64,000 bases of DNA from Caproiciproducens sp. NJN-50. GTDB taxonomy: Bacteria > Bacillota > Clostridia > Oscillospirales > Acutalibacteraceae. Both the position numbers and the translations under genes were made by a program. The stretch covers positions 2,480,001-2,544,000 of the forward strand of contig NZ_CP035283.1 in the NCBI RefSeq assembly GCF_004103755.1, written 5' to 3'. This document shows positions 49,244 to 58,712 of the stretch, in pieces; the first letter of the stretch is position 1, and each line of letters starts with the position of its first letter. The notes under the pieces are model-generated. The model was not told where the DNA came from. It ran no database searches and saw nothing but the letters and a program-made list of their open reading frames with translations.

Positions 49244-50026
49244 TTACCGGCATTGATCGAAAGCAAACAGCGCGGCGCCGAGCGCGCCGTTGTACTGGGC
49301 CAGCGGGGAAGTGCCGATCTCCGTGCCCAGCTCTTTTTCCAGCGCGTGCAGCACTCCGTAATTCCGGGCGACGCCGCCCGTCATGACAACATCCGGCCGG
49401 ATGCCGACACGCCGGGCAAGCCCTCCCACACGCCCTGCGATAGACCGGTGAATTCCGTCGATAATATCGCATTTGTCCGATCCCTTCGCAAGCTGAGAGA
49501 TCACCTCCGATTCGGCGAAGACAGTGCAGGTCGAGCTGATTTCGACCCGGTTTTTGGATTCTGCCCCGAGCTCCGCAAGATCGCCGACCTCAACTTCCAG
49601 CACCCGCGCCATTACATCCAGAAATCTCCCGGTTCCCGCGGCGCATTTGTCGTTCATGGCAAAGTTGACAAGGACCCCGTTTTCGCCAATGTGAATCACT
49701 TTCGCGTCCTGCCCGCCGATATCGATCACCGTATGTACGTTCGGAAAAAGGAAATAAGCGCCGCGCGCATGGCAGCTCAGTTCGCTCATCTGCTTATCCG
49801 CGATCTCCAGGGAATTCCTGCCGTATCCCGTCGCCAAAATAAAGCCCATGTCCTCCCGTTTCAGGCCGCAGTCTTCCAGCACCCCTGCGACGGCCCTGCC
49901 GGGACCGCTGGTCCCGGCGCCGACGGAAATCAGGGATTTGCCGACAATGTCCCTCCCGTCTTTCATAACGATACACTTCGAGGCTGTCGAGCCGATGTCG
50001 ATTCCCATCGTATAAAGCGTACTCAT
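49244..50026 (-). CDS. hgdC: 2-hydroxyglutaryl-CoA dehydratase activator
   Basis: The protein is about 260 residues from ATG 50026, six bases after AGGAAGG. It has the ASKHA fold: MGIDIGSTASKCIVMKDG (phosphate 1), VIDIGGQDAK (phosphate 2), DKCAAGTGRFLDVMA with the bridging-cluster Cys, SSTCTVFAESEVIS with the second Cys, and VMTGGVARN (adenosine). Homodimers bridge one [4Fe-4S] cluster and use ATP to drive single-electron transfer to HgdAB. It lies just upstream of hgdA (77-base gap). Confidence 0.94.
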   Translation of the reverse strand: MSTLYTMGIDIGSTASKCIVMKDGRDIVGKSLISVGAGTSGPGRAVAGVLEDCGLKREDMGFILATGYGRNSLEIADKQMSELSCHARGAYFLFPNVHTVIDIGGQDAKVIHIGENGVLVNFAMNDKCAAGTGRFLDVMARVLEVEVGDLAELGAESKNRVEISSTCTVFAESEVISQLAKGSDKCDIIDGIHRSIAGRVGGLARRVGIRPDVVMTGGVARNYGVLHALEKELGTEIGTSPLAQYNGALGAALFAFDQCR

Positions 50027-50117
50027 AAATTGCCTTCCTAACACAAGATATCATTCGAATTCCGGCCAGCCTGTGAGGCCCACCAGTCACTCCCGCCCCA
50101 CGGATCCGCCGCCGGCA

Positions 50118-51194
50118 TCAGCCCTCATAATAAGGCAGCTGTTCGTCAAACCTCTCTTTTTTATATCCGTACCATGCAATCAGATGCCTGATCGTTTCCT
50201 TTGCCTTCGCAGATGCGGCGACATCCGAATTGAATCCCTGATGCGGCTGCACATAAATGTTGGCGCTGCGGTCCAGCGCCCGGCCGAGCATTTTTTTCGC
50301 CGCCACGCGGTCCGCATTGCCTTCAAACGGTCCTTTCCCATTCAAAGCCTTGGAAAAGCCCTCCTCGTCGGAGAATACGTCCACGCCGATTCCGCCAATC
50401 AGCCCGGCGTCATACAGTTCCATCAGAGTGGATTCCGGGGCGATGTCGCCTCTTGTCACATTGATAAAGATCAGGCCCTTTTTCGCGCGGGAAAGATAAT
50501 CTTTAGAAAAATAATTGACATTGTAAAACCTGCTTCCCGGTATCCTGGTCAGGTTCATCACATTGATCATGATATCGCTGTTTTGGAGCGCCTCTTCCTT
50601 TGTCACAAAGTGGACGCTGTGGTGATACAGGGAATCCAGCTCACCCTGCCGGACGTCTACCGCCTGGGCCTTCAGCCCGTTCGCCTCCGCCAGCTCGTAA
50701 ACCCTTTTCCCGATCTTCCCCACGCCGAATACCGTCGCGATTCTGTTTTCATTCAGCTCCATAAAAGAAACCGACTTATTTCTTTCAAAGTTAATGGTAT
50801 TTGTCGTGTAGTGATTCAGGCAGCCCGCGGCGGCATACAGAAATTTGATCGCGGTCTGTGCAACGGCGTTGATACAGTATTCCCGGAGGGAAGTGATATT
50901 GGCCGCGCCGGCAAGCTGTTCAAAATGGTCGTAACCTGCGCTCCTTGTAATAATGCTTTTCTTTTTTCCCGCCAAATAGTCAGGAGGCAAAACGGAATGG
51001 GTTTTCGTCGTGATAATATCCGGAAGCACTGTTTCCGGATTCTTTTTCAGATAGTCCTGCAGATTGTCCGGGGTGATCAAATATTTTAAGCCTTTCGGAA
51101 GTTTCCCCTCCCGCTGCGCTTTTTTTGTTTCTTCGTCCAAATGCTCCGACTCCGCGCCGAGTGCCTCGAAATGCATGATATCGTATATCGACAT
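50118..51194 (-). CDS. D-2-hydroxyacid dehydrogenase (probable 2-hydroxyglutarate dehydrogenase)
   Basis: The protein is about 358 residues from ATG 51194, eight bases after GGGAGG. The NAD-binding Rossmann motif is VFGVGKIGKRVYELAEANG. Catalytic residues of D-isomer-specific dehydrogenases lie in NVTRGDIAPE (Arg), GVDVFSDEEG (Glu region) and QPHQGFNSDV (His). In this operon it most likely reduces 2-oxoglutarate to (R)-2-hydroxyglutarate, the HgdH step. Its sequence is a formate/phosphoglycerate-dehydrogenase-like branch, so the assignment rests on context. Other D-2-hydroxyacids are possible substrates. Confidence 0.8.
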   Translation of the reverse strand: MSIYDIMHFEALGAESEHLDEETKKAQREGKLPKGLKYLITPDNLQDYLKKNPETVLPDIITTKTHSVLPPDYLAGKKKSIITRSAGYDHFEQLAGAANITSLREYCINAVAQTAIKFLYAAAGCLNHYTTNTINFERNKSVSFMELNENRIATVFGVGKIGKRVYELAEANGLKAQAVDVRQGELDSLYHHSVHFVTKEEALQNSDIMINVMNLTRIPGSRFYNVNYFSKDYLSRAKKGLIFINVTRGDIAPESTLMELYDAGLIGGIGVDVFSDEEGFSKALNGKGPFEGNADRVAAKKMLGRALDRSANIYVQPHQGFNSDVAASAKAKETIRHLIAWYGYKKERFDEQLPYYEG

Positions 51195-51264
51195 GTAAAA
51201 GGCCTCCCATAATATATAGATGCAAAGTAACGTGCCCGCCCGCTTCGGATTCAACATTTCTGTC

Positions 51265-51294
51265 GCCGAAGACGCGATGGCATGCGTCTTCGGC
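51265..51294. repeat. Intergenic hairpin between gltS and the dehydrogenase gene
   Basis: GCCGAAGACGC (51265-51275) pairs perfectly with GCGTCTTCGGC (51284-51294). It lacks a U-tract on the minus strand, so it may be an RNA-processing or stability element and not a full terminator. Confidence 0.5.
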
Positions 51295-51309
51295 AACAAA
51301 GGGAGCAGC

Positions 51310-52671
51310 TTATTTCTCCTCCCGGTATTTCGGTATTGGCTTTGACGGCACCCACCATTTCAACCGATAGGCAATTACGAATAAAAGTGCAACAAACCCC
51401 AGGCAAACCCAGGTGACAATGTGCGCTCCGATCGATGCCATGTTCATCAGAATAATCGGAGGCGCAACCTGCAGGGCCACGATAAACGGACGGTTAAACA
51501 GATCCGCAATACCGGAGTCCTCAATTCCTCTGGATTTCAGTTCCGGATCGACCACGCGCTGAAGCAAAACGCCCGTAGCCGCCACTCCGGTCGCATGGCC
51601 CCAAACCATCATATTGCGCTCAAACCAGTCCTTCGGCGAACTCTTTGCTCCGACAAGCATAAACCACAGCCAGTTGATCACAAAGCCGGCAACACAAACC
51701 ACAATCAGCGGAATCGCGTATTTGACAACGATGCCAAGCTGTAAGGAGCCGACGCCGGAAATAATCAGGAAGTCCGTCGAAGTGCCGCTGATTCTGCTGA
51801 TGCTGCCGCGATCTATGTATTTGCTGGTCCCTGTTCTATTCATAATCGCGTTCAGAATAAACCCGAAAAGCAGCGCTGTGCAGAAAGCGGGAATTTCAAC
51901 CCCTCCGATCAGAGGCGCAAGGAATTTGGAAAGATAATAGCCCGCAACGGACGCTACCAGAACAAGAGTCAGGTGAAACGCCAGCGGATCAAGGCTGATA
52001 CTGGAAACTGTCAGCTTTCCGCTGGAGGTCTGTTTCTCCGGAGGAATCAGGCCCGTGCGCAGTTCCTCCGGCAGTTCTTTCGGGGAAGCAACATAATGTG
52101 TATACCCTCTCCGGGCGCCCCAGTTAATAATAATGATGCCGAGGATGATCCCTCCCACAATTCCAACCGTCGCTGTGGTGTAGCCGAGCGCCGAGGCTTC
52201 CTTCCAGCCGAGTTTCGCATACTCGTCTCCCACAGCTGCGGCTGTCCCGTGACCGCCGTAAAAACCGGTCGCCATCATCAAACCGAACCCGGGATTGAGC
52301 TTGTAGAAAAAGTTCAGAACGTAGATAGTAAGGAACATGCCCACGCCGTATTGCAGTACGGCGATTCCCGTGATGTTGAAAAACATGCCGCCGAGCGTCG
52401 GACCGGAGACCTGTTCTTTCGTGGGTTTATCGCCAATGGGCATCGCCGCAAAAATCAGGACAATCAGAACGCTTGCATAAGTACCCAGGCTGGACGAGAA
52501 TGGAATGACTTTCAATCCGTTGGGCCCGAACGCCAGGGCGAGAAAGCCCGCAATCAGCGAAGGCGGAATAAGAAGTTTCTGAAAGATTTTAATTTTGGCA
52601 CGCATAATCTGCCCGAGCAATAAAAGGCCCGCCATAAAGCTAACATCGGTGAATACAGTCCATAGAGTCAT
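51310..52671 (-). CDS. gltS: Sodium/glutamate symporter (GltS family)
   Basis: The 453-residue membrane protein has about twelve helices in two inverted halves. Typical GltS features are GFYGGHGTAAAVGDEYAKLG (first re-entrant loop) and MMVWGHATGVAATGVLLQRV (second re-entrant loop). It couples Na+ entry to glutamate uptake. Its place between gcdA and the hydroxyacid dehydrogenase gives the cluster its own substrate importer, and the Na+ exported by glutaconyl-CoA decarboxylase can power it. A 223-base gap before it holds a hairpin and perhaps its own promoter. Confidence 0.9.
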   Translation of the reverse strand: MTLWTVFTDVSFMAGLLLLGQIMRAKIKIFQKLLIPPSLIAGFLALAFGPNGLKVIPFSSSLGTYASVLIVLIFAAMPIGDKPTKEQVSGPTLGGMFFNITGIAVLQYGVGMFLTIYVLNFFYKLNPGFGLMMATGFYGGHGTAAAVGDEYAKLGWKEASALGYTTATVGIVGGIILGIIIINWGARRGYTHYVASPKELPEELRTGLIPPEKQTSSGKLTVSSISLDPLAFHLTLVLVASVAGYYLSKFLAPLIGGVEIPAFCTALLFGFILNAIMNRTGTSKYIDRGSISRISGTSTDFLIISGVGSLQLGIVVKYAIPLIVVCVAGFVINWLWFMLVGAKSSPKDWFERNMMVWGHATGVAATGVLLQRVVDPELKSRGIEDSGIADLFNRPFIVALQVAPPIILMNMASIGAHIVTWVCLGFVALLFVIAYRLKWWVPSKPIPKYREEK

Positions 52672-52836
52672 TGATACAGCCTCCCCAAAATAAATTCAAT
52701 TTTAAAACCGGTGAACCCGATTTTTTACCATAAAGGTAAAGCCGATGAATCTTTGACAAAGAAAGCTATGAAAAGGTATTCTCATAAGGACTTTAGGTAA
52801 ATCTCACAACTTTAAGAGAAATTAGGATTCGTAAAA

Positions 52837-52877
52837 TCTGCAGTGTCCGCGCTGCGGCAGCGCGAACATTCTGCAGG
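52837..52877 (-). terminator. Hairpin after gcdA (partial terminator)
   Basis: Interrupted arms, CTGCAGTGT..CGCGCT with AGCGCG..ACATTCTGCAG, flank a GC-rich loop just downstream of the gcdA stop at 52895. The minus-strand exit is only ATTTTACG, so readthrough into gltS is possible. Confidence 0.5.
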
Positions 52878-52894
52878 TATTGGAAGGATTCATC

Positions 52895-54658
52895 TTACCC
52901 TTGTTTGTAAGTGTTAAAGTCGCGGATCACGCGCGGCAGCAGCATCTGGTGGAACGCGCAGATGGATTCCGGATTCTGATAGACGGAATCGACGAACGCC
53001 ATGGCGTAGCGGCGGATCTGCGGCAACGGCACGATCTCATCCACAAAGCCCGCCTGCGCGCAGAACTTCGGGCGGGATTTTTCATCGTATTCCCCGATCA
53101 TCTCGTTCATTTTGTCGATCGTCGGCTGAAGATCCTTGCCGGCCTTTTGATCTTTCACGAGCCTTCTCGAATACATCGCCGCGGCCGCCGTCTCCCCGTT
53201 CATCACATACATTTCGGTCGCCGCCGTGCCGAGCGAAAACGCGTTGGTGCTGTTGCCCTGCGGACCGCCCATGACATAATGCGCGGCGGCGGTCCCTTTC
53301 CGGAGGGTGATCTCCATCTGGGGAATGCCGGAACTTTCGATGGAATAGATCAGGGACTGGCCCAGGCCCAGAAGCTCGGCGCGCTCCGCGTCGTCGCCCA
53401 CGTCGATTCCCGTGGTGTCCTGGAACCAGATGATCGGAATGCGGTCGCGCCCGCAGAGCGTCACGAACTCGTTCATTTTGATCAGGCCCTGACGGTACAG
53501 CTTCCCGCCGATCCCGACCGAATTCCGCTTGTACTCCGGGTACTGCATCAGCAGCCCCTGCACATTGGCGACGACGCCGGTCAGAAGGCCGTCGATCTTC
53601 GCGAGGCCCGCCACAATCTCGGGGCCGTAGCCCGGTTTGAACTCGGAAAATTCGCTGCCGTCGAACACGCGCCCGAGAACGTCGTAGATGTTATACTGCT
53701 TCTTCTGGTTCATCGGGACAATATCGTAAAGCTCATTGGCGTCATACCGGGGCTCGCGGGGATCATCCACGCGGAAAAAGTCGAGATTGTAGGCTGGGAT
53801 ATCGTCCATATACTTTTTAATGGCTTCCAGAACGCCGAGCTCCTCGGTGTAAACCTCGCGGAAAAATCCCGTCTGGCTGTAATGGACGGCGATAGACCCC
53901 GGCGGGTCCGTTTTCGCCTGGGACTGCGCTTTGATCAGCTGCTCTGCGCCCTCCAGGTCCATATAGCCCTTCGGATTCATGCCGCCGAGGATCCCCGCGC
54001 CGCCGACCGCCATATTGGCCTTCGCGTGCGCGATCAGGATGGTCGGGCTGATGCTGTGATAGCCGCCGCCCGCGGGGTTGGTGCCGTAGATGCCCACGAG
54101 AACGGGAACGCCCAGCTGCTGCAGCTCGGCATTGCGGTAAAACGGGGTCCCGCCCCCGCGGCGGTTCGCATAAACCTTTTCCTGCTCATCCAGCTTCACC
54201 CCGCTGCAGTTCAGGATATAGACGAGCGGAATATGAAGGCATTTGGCGGTGTCGGAGGCGCGCAGAAGATTTTCCGACTGGCCGGGCACCCAGGCCCCCG
54301 CCAGCTTCTTGTTGTCGGAAGCGACCACCACGGCCCATTTGCCGTGGATGCGCCCCAGGCCCTTCAGGATCGCGGTGGAGCGGTCCTCGTTCCCGGCCGG
54401 ATTGTACAGGCTGTTCAGCGGACGCCAGGTTCCCTCGTCGACCAGCGCGGCGATGCGGTCCCGCGCGGTCATCTGGCCGGAGGCGCGCAGGGATTCGTCG
54501 GAGCGCCCGGCGGCCTCCGCCTCCGTGGCCAGACGCCCGATCTCCGCCTCCGCCTTTTTCAGCGCGGCCTCATTCTCTTCATTGGCCCCGCGGAGCGGCT
54601 TGCCGATCACGGGCATGTTCTGAAAATAGCCCGGCATGGAATATTCGTGGCTGCTCAT
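52895..54658 (-). CDS. gcdA: Glutaconyl-CoA decarboxylase alpha subunit (carboxyltransferase)
   Basis: The 587-residue protein equals the Acidaminococcus GcdA length. It is a carboxyltransferase of the crotonase superfamily with two domains: KWAVVVASDNKKLAGAWVPG and IYGTNPAGGGYHSISPTILI in the N-domain, and IPIIWFQDTTGIDVGDDAE and GGPQGNSTNAFSLGTAATE in the C-domain. It moves CO2 from glutaconyl-CoA to the biotin of GcdC. It lies 16 bases downstream of gctB. Immediate neighbours gctA/gctB and gcdB/C/D exclude a propionyl- or acetyl-CoA carboxylase role. Confidence 0.93.
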   Translation of the reverse strand: MSSHEYSMPGYFQNMPVIGKPLRGANEENEAALKKAEAEIGRLATEAEAAGRSDESLRASGQMTARDRIAALVDEGTWRPLNSLYNPAGNEDRSTAILKGLGRIHGKWAVVVASDNKKLAGAWVPGQSENLLRASDTAKCLHIPLVYILNCSGVKLDEQEKVYANRRGGGTPFYRNAELQQLGVPVLVGIYGTNPAGGGYHSISPTILIAHAKANMAVGGAGILGGMNPKGYMDLEGAEQLIKAQSQAKTDPPGSIAVHYSQTGFFREVYTEELGVLEAIKKYMDDIPAYNLDFFRVDDPREPRYDANELYDIVPMNQKKQYNIYDVLGRVFDGSEFSEFKPGYGPEIVAGLAKIDGLLTGVVANVQGLLMQYPEYKRNSVGIGGKLYRQGLIKMNEFVTLCGRDRIPIIWFQDTTGIDVGDDAERAELLGLGQSLIYSIESSGIPQMEITLRKGTAAAHYVMGGPQGNSTNAFSLGTAATEMYVMNGETAAAAMYSRRLVKDQKAGKDLQPTIDKMNEMIGEYDEKSRPKFCAQAGFVDEIVPLPQIRRYAMAFVDSVYQNPESICAFHQMLLPRVIRDFNTYKQG

Positions 54659-54674
54659 TCGCTCACTCCTCTGC

Positions 54675-55466
54675 TCACTGGGGAACCTTGATGAACGCCT
54701 GGCCCGGATCGATCTCTTCCCGGATCATGCGGATGACTTCCGGGTCCGGAGCTTCCAGCCGGACCGCCTTGGACACATCGATTTCAAAGCCGGTGTTCTC
54801 AAGGACGTCCTCCGGGGAAGAAGTCGGATAATAGCCGGCCAGATACATGCGTTTGGTCTTCTCGTCAAATTTCATGACGCCGCGGTCCGTCACGACCATC
54901 TGCGGCCCGCGGTTGGTCGGAAGATGCTTTTTCGCGCGCCCGTCCGGCCCGTCGATCCACCCGGGGCTGGTGACATAGTCGATCTGGTTCATAAAGCGGC
55001 GTTTTTCATGCTGCATCATGATGATCGTATTGGAATAGGTGGAAATCCCATTCGCGCCGCCGCTGCCCGTGAAACGGGTGGCCGGATGGTGGTAGTCGCC
55101 GATGCAGGTGGAGTTCACGTTGCCGTAGGGGTCGATCTGCGCGCCGCCGATAAACGCGATCAGGCGGTCCGTGCCGTGCAGCCACTCGTTCGCCTCAAAG
55201 CCGATGAAGCGGATGTTCGGCCACTGGACGGCGCAGTGCGCCATAAAGCGGCAGTCGCCCACGCTGCGTGGCACCTCGATCGGGGAGCAGTCCATCAGGC
55301 CGCTTTCCACGATCAGGTTGCATTTCGGCGCGTAAACGCGCTTCGCGAGGGAAGCGCCGATCAGCGGAAGCCCTGTCCCGACGATGACGACCTGACCGTC
55401 GCGGATCGATTTCGCAATGGTAACCGCCTGCATTTCCTTGTTGGTGTAATTTGTATAATCAGCCAT
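54675..55466 (-). CDS. gctB: Glutaconate CoA-transferase subunit B
   Basis: The protein is 263 residues from ATG 55466 (MADYTNYTNKEMQAVTIAKS), nearly identical in layout to Acidaminococcus GctB. The catalytic glutamate is Glu54 in IVESGLMDCSP, which forms the enzyme-CoA thioester. FTGSGGANGI and TSPGWIDGPDGR are further conserved loops. It transfers CoA from acetyl-CoA (or glutaconyl-CoA) to (R)-2-hydroxyglutarate. The start overlaps the gctA stop (ATGATG). Confidence 0.94.
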   Translation of the reverse strand: MADYTNYTNKEMQAVTIAKSIRDGQVVIVGTGLPLIGASLAKRVYAPKCNLIVESGLMDCSPIEVPRSVGDCRFMAHCAVQWPNIRFIGFEANEWLHGTDRLIAFIGGAQIDPYGNVNSTCIGDYHHPATRFTGSGGANGISTYSNTIIMMQHEKRRFMNQIDYVTSPGWIDGPDGRAKKHLPTNRGPQMVVTDRGVMKFDEKTKRMYLAGYYPTSSPEDVLENTGFEIDVSKAVRLEAPDPEVIRMIREEIDPGQAFIKVPQ

Positions 55467-56428
55467 CATTTGCCCTCCTTGGTCATGTCAACCGCATACC
55501 CAAAACCGGGAACAGCCTTCAGTTTCGCCAGGCGCACCGCTCCGAGCCTGTTCAGATATTCGCCGTGGTCCTTCACGCCGTAAACCCATTTGTCCAGGAA
55601 CGCTTTGAAATCCTCGTCGGTCCTGCTCGCCTTGTCATACTCCTTAAAGTACTCTTTGTCGTAGTCGTACCTCCCGTAGCACTGGGAGGGATGCGCGCCG
55701 TAAGGCGCCAGAACAACCGCGTCCACGCAGAAGCCCGGGATGGAGTTTTTCTCCGGTTCCCTGCGGATCTCTTCGTTGCTGACGATCTCTTCGCACGTGA
55801 CGACGCAGTGCTTGGAGGCAACGGCGATGTCAACGTCGTGGAATTCATCGCCGACGATCCGGCATGTGCCGTCCGGAGAAGCCGTCTGGACGTGGATAAC
55901 CGCGGTGTCGATCTCGGGGACCGGACAGAGGACCACTTTGTGTCCGGGGTGGAAGGGGTCGTCCTGAATCACGAATTTATCGTTCGGCAGCTTGTCGATC
56001 TTCTGCCGTTCCTCCTTGCTGATGCCCCATTTGTCGACCAGGTCGGAACCCATCATCAGACGGACCGGAAGATAGGGAAGGCCCAGGGAGGCGGCGTGAA
56101 GCTGCAGCATCAGGACATCCTGGGAATAGTCCTCCACCAGAAGCCTGCCCTCTTCCACGGCCTTGCGGAAGCGGCGGCAGACGTTGGTAAAACCGGAATT
56201 GGCTATGTAGCAGTTATTGAACGCTTTCACGCGCCCTTCCCCGATCAGCATATCCCAGTCCCCGCCGGCCGGGCCGCTTTCCCCGATGAAATCCTTCTGC
56301 CCCTGCCGAAGGATTTCATCGACGGCGGCATACGGTTTGCGGTCCGTCGTAAAACCGCCGATGACCAGATGATCGCCGTCATGAACAAACTCTGAAATCG
56401 CGTCTGACAAGGAATATATTTTTCCCAA
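55466..56428 (-). CDS. gctA: Glutaconate CoA-transferase subunit A
   Basis: The 320-residue protein is the family I CoA-transferase A subunit: DGDHLVIGGFTTDRKPYAAV (the CoA-site Gly-rich loop), NCYIANSGFTNVCRRFRKAV, and the C-terminal RTDEDFKAFLDKWVYGVKDH. It pairs with GctB, directly downstream with overlapping codons. Start ATG 56428 follows TAGGAGGTC. The gcdB gene ends 46 bases upstream. Confidence 0.94.
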   Translation of the reverse strand: MGKIYSLSDAISEFVHDGDHLVIGGFTTDRKPYAAVDEILRQGQKDFIGESGPAGGDWDMLIGEGRVKAFNNCYIANSGFTNVCRRFRKAVEEGRLLVEDYSQDVLMLQLHAASLGLPYLPVRLMMGSDLVDKWGISKEERQKIDKLPNDKFVIQDDPFHPGHKVVLCPVPEIDTAVIHVQTASPDGTCRIVGDEFHDVDIAVASKHCVVTCEEIVSNEEIRREPEKNSIPGFCVDAVVLAPYGAHPSQCYGRYDYDKEYFKEYDKASRTDEDFKAFLDKWVYGVKDHGEYLNRLGAVRLAKLKAVPGFGYAVDMTKEGK

Positions 56429-56474
56429 GCCAAAGACCTCCTAAAATGATTTGTAAAATGGTATATTGAACGGT

Positions 56475-57617
56475 TTACTTACCGAAAACCATCATAAAAA
56501 ATCCCGCGGCGACAGCCGTTCCGATCACCCCGGCCACATTGGGACCCATCGCGTGCATCAGAAGGAAATTGGCCGGGTTCGCCTTCCGGCCCTCCACCTG
56601 GGACACGCGGGCGGCCATCGGCACGGCGGAAACGCCGGCGGAACCGATCAGCGGGTTGACTTTGCCGTGGGTGATGAGATAAAGGAGCTTGCCGAGCAGC
56701 AGACCGCCCGCTGTGGAGAAGCTGAAAGCGATCAGCCCCATCGCGATGATCGCCAGGGTCTGAGCGCGCAGGAAAAGCTCCCCGTTCGCGGTCGCTCCCA
56801 CGCTGAGCCCCAGCATAATCGTCACAATATTGCACAGCTCGTTCTGGGCCGTTTGTGAAAGCCGTTCCACCACACCGGATTCGCGGAAGAGGTTGCCCAG
56901 CATCAGCATGCCGATCAGCGGCGCCACGGACGGCAGAAGCAGCACGCACAGCAGAACGACGAACACCGGGAAAACAATCTTCTCCGTTTTGCCGACCTTT
57001 CGGAGCTGGCCCATTTTGACGGCCCGCTCTTTTTTTGTCGTCAGCAGACGCATGATCGGCGGCTGGATCAGAGGGATCAGCGCCATATACGAATAGGCGG
57101 CCACCGCGATCGGCGCGACCAGAGTCGGCGCAAGGTTGTTCGCGAGAAAAATGGAAGTCGGGCCGTCCGCGCCGCCGATAATGCCGATTGCCGCAGCCTG
57201 CGCCGGAGTGAACAGCCCTGTCGCGTTGGCGAGGATGAACGCCACATAGACTCCGAACTGAGCCGCCGCGCCGAGAAGCAGGCTGACGGGGTACGCGATC
57301 AGCGGCCCGAAATCGGTCATCGCCCCCACCCCCATGAAGATCAGGCACGGAAACAGATCGCTTTTGATTCCGTAATAAATGATGCTGATCAAACCGGAAC
57401 GGTACCACGGGGTCGCTTCCGTCATGATTCCCGAGAGCGGAAGGTTGGCAAGGAACATTCCGAAGGCGATCGGAAGCAAAAGCAAAGGCTCAAACTTTTT
57501 AGCAATCGCAAGATACATGAGGACAAAGGAAATCAGGATCATGACCCCGCTCTGCCAGGTAAACGCCGCGAAGCCGGATTCCTTGAGAAGCGTCCCCATA
57601 ACGGAAAAAAAATTCAT
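56475..57617 (-). CDS. gcdB: Glutaconyl-CoA decarboxylase beta subunit (Na+ pump)
   Basis: The 380-residue membrane protein has about nine to eleven helices and belongs to the OadB/GcdB/MmdB family. Diagnostic motifs are IGIIGGADGPTSIFLANNLA, the ion-site region, and GNLFRESGVVERLSQTAQNE and LSVGATANGELFLRAQTL. It removes CO2 from carboxybiotin on GcdC and exports Na+. It is 12 bases after the gcdC stop. Its length matches the Acidaminococcus protein (375). Confidence 0.95.
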   Translation of the reverse strand: MNFFSVMGTLLKESGFAAFTWQSGVMILISFVLMYLAIAKKFEPLLLLPIAFGMFLANLPLSGIMTEATPWYRSGLISIIYYGIKSDLFPCLIFMGVGAMTDFGPLIAYPVSLLLGAAAQFGVYVAFILANATGLFTPAQAAAIGIIGGADGPTSIFLANNLAPTLVAPIAVAAYSYMALIPLIQPPIMRLLTTKKERAVKMGQLRKVGKTEKIVFPVFVVLLCVLLLPSVAPLIGMLMLGNLFRESGVVERLSQTAQNELCNIVTIMLGLSVGATANGELFLRAQTLAIIAMGLIAFSFSTAGGLLLGKLLYLITHGKVNPLIGSAGVSAVPMAARVSQVEGRKANPANFLLMHAMGPNVAGVIGTAVAAGFFMMVFGK

Positions 57618-57629
57618 AGGGAAGCCTCC

Positions 57630-58016
<387 letters not shown>

Positions 58017-58065
58017 AAACTCTCTTCTCCTCACAATTTAATGCCGGGCGGTTTGCTTCAAACAT

Positions 58066-58329
58066 TCAGATTTCCCGGAACCCCGTGATCCGGAAACGGT
58101 CTATCGGCAAATTCACTTCCTCGCTGACCGCCGCAATCAGGACCGCCAGAATATCGTCTTCTTTTTTTTCTTCCGCCGGCGTCTGCCCTGCGGATTCTTT
58201 TGTGGAAAATATCCTAGAAAAGACCATGATCGCAAGCGCCAGAATGATCAGGATAAGAAACACGACACAAAATCCCATTCCAAAAACCGCCAGCGACTGA
58301 ATAAAACTCATGTTCGATTCCGTCCACAT
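58066..58329 (-). CDS. gcdD: Glutaconyl-CoA decarboxylase delta subunit (OadG-like)
   Basis: The protein is about 87 residues from ATG 58329, nine bases after GGAGG. One membrane helix (FGMGFCVVFLILIILALAIMV) is followed by a short cytoplasmic tail ending EEVNLPIDRFRITGFREI, as in gamma/delta subunits of Na+-pump decarboxylases that assemble the complex. It begins the gcdDCB-gctAB-gcdA run. An inverted repeat (58364-58377) lies about 35 bases before its start. Confidence 0.85.
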   Translation of the reverse strand: MWTESNMSFIQSLAVFGMGFCVVFLILIILALAIMVFSRIFSTKESAGQTPAEEKKEDDILAVLIAAVSEEVNLPIDRFRITGFREI

Positions 58330-58363
58330 AACGCCAAACCTCCAATCACAAGTTTTCATAATA

Positions 58364-58377
58364 TGGAATCTATTCCA
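58364..58377. promoter_or_regulatory. Candidate IclR-type operator
   Basis: TGGAATCTATTCCA is a perfect 6-2-6 inverted repeat, similar to the TGGAA-type palindromes bound by IclR-family regulators. It lies 35 bases upstream of gcdD, and an iclR-family gene is divergent from the thiolase gene 1.7 kb away. Confidence 0.5.
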
Positions 58378-58602
58378 GTCATGCAATATGTTTTTTGACC
58401 GCGTCTCTGAATTTCAGCAGAATAATTTCATGATACGGAACCAATTTCAATTATACAGTATAATTCCATCATACAGAATAAATTCCATATTCTTCCCCGC
58501 TTGTATCTATTATATTGAGTCGGCAGACAAATATCATAACAATTTAGAAAAAAAGCAAATTTTTTTATCGTATATCAACGATACAAATTACCGGTAAAGC
58601 AA

Positions 58603-58635
58603 ATGAAGCAAAATTGCGGCGCAATTTTGCTTCAT
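58603..58635. terminator. 15-bp hairpin after the thiolase gene
   Basis: ATGAAGCAAAATTGC (58603-58617) pairs perfectly with GCAATTTTGCTTCAT (58621-58635) around a 3-base loop. The minus-strand exit (TTGCTTTACC) has few Us, so the thiolase transcript may stop here only partly. Confidence 0.6.
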
Positions 58636-58712
58636 CGCTGAACCTTTAAATGGACCGTGAGCTTTGTATGATTTCGCCTAGCCTAATCGTTCTTTGGCAA
58701 ACTGACGACATG

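Larger units (their letters stand above)
58330..58712. other. Regulatory gap between thiolase and gcdD genes
   Basis: This AT-rich stretch has no gene. It holds the TGGAAT-N2-ATTCCA palindrome (58364-58377), several related half-sites (CGGAACC, ATTCCATC, AATTCCATAT) between 58430 and 58490, and a 15-bp hairpin at 58603-58635. It is the likely promoter region of the gcd-gct-hgd genes. Confidence 0.6.

Noticed and set aside
52880..54691. 603-codon open frame on the plus strand opposite gcdA
   Set aside because: It lies wholly antisense to an unmistakable gcdA, its translation is Arg/His/Gly-rich with no recognisable domain, and codon bias of the real gene explains the lack of stops. The same applies to long antisense frames opposite cdaR (35902-37374), hgdB (46699-47988), hgdA (47937-49256) and the P-type ATPase (14801-15829, 15902-17041).
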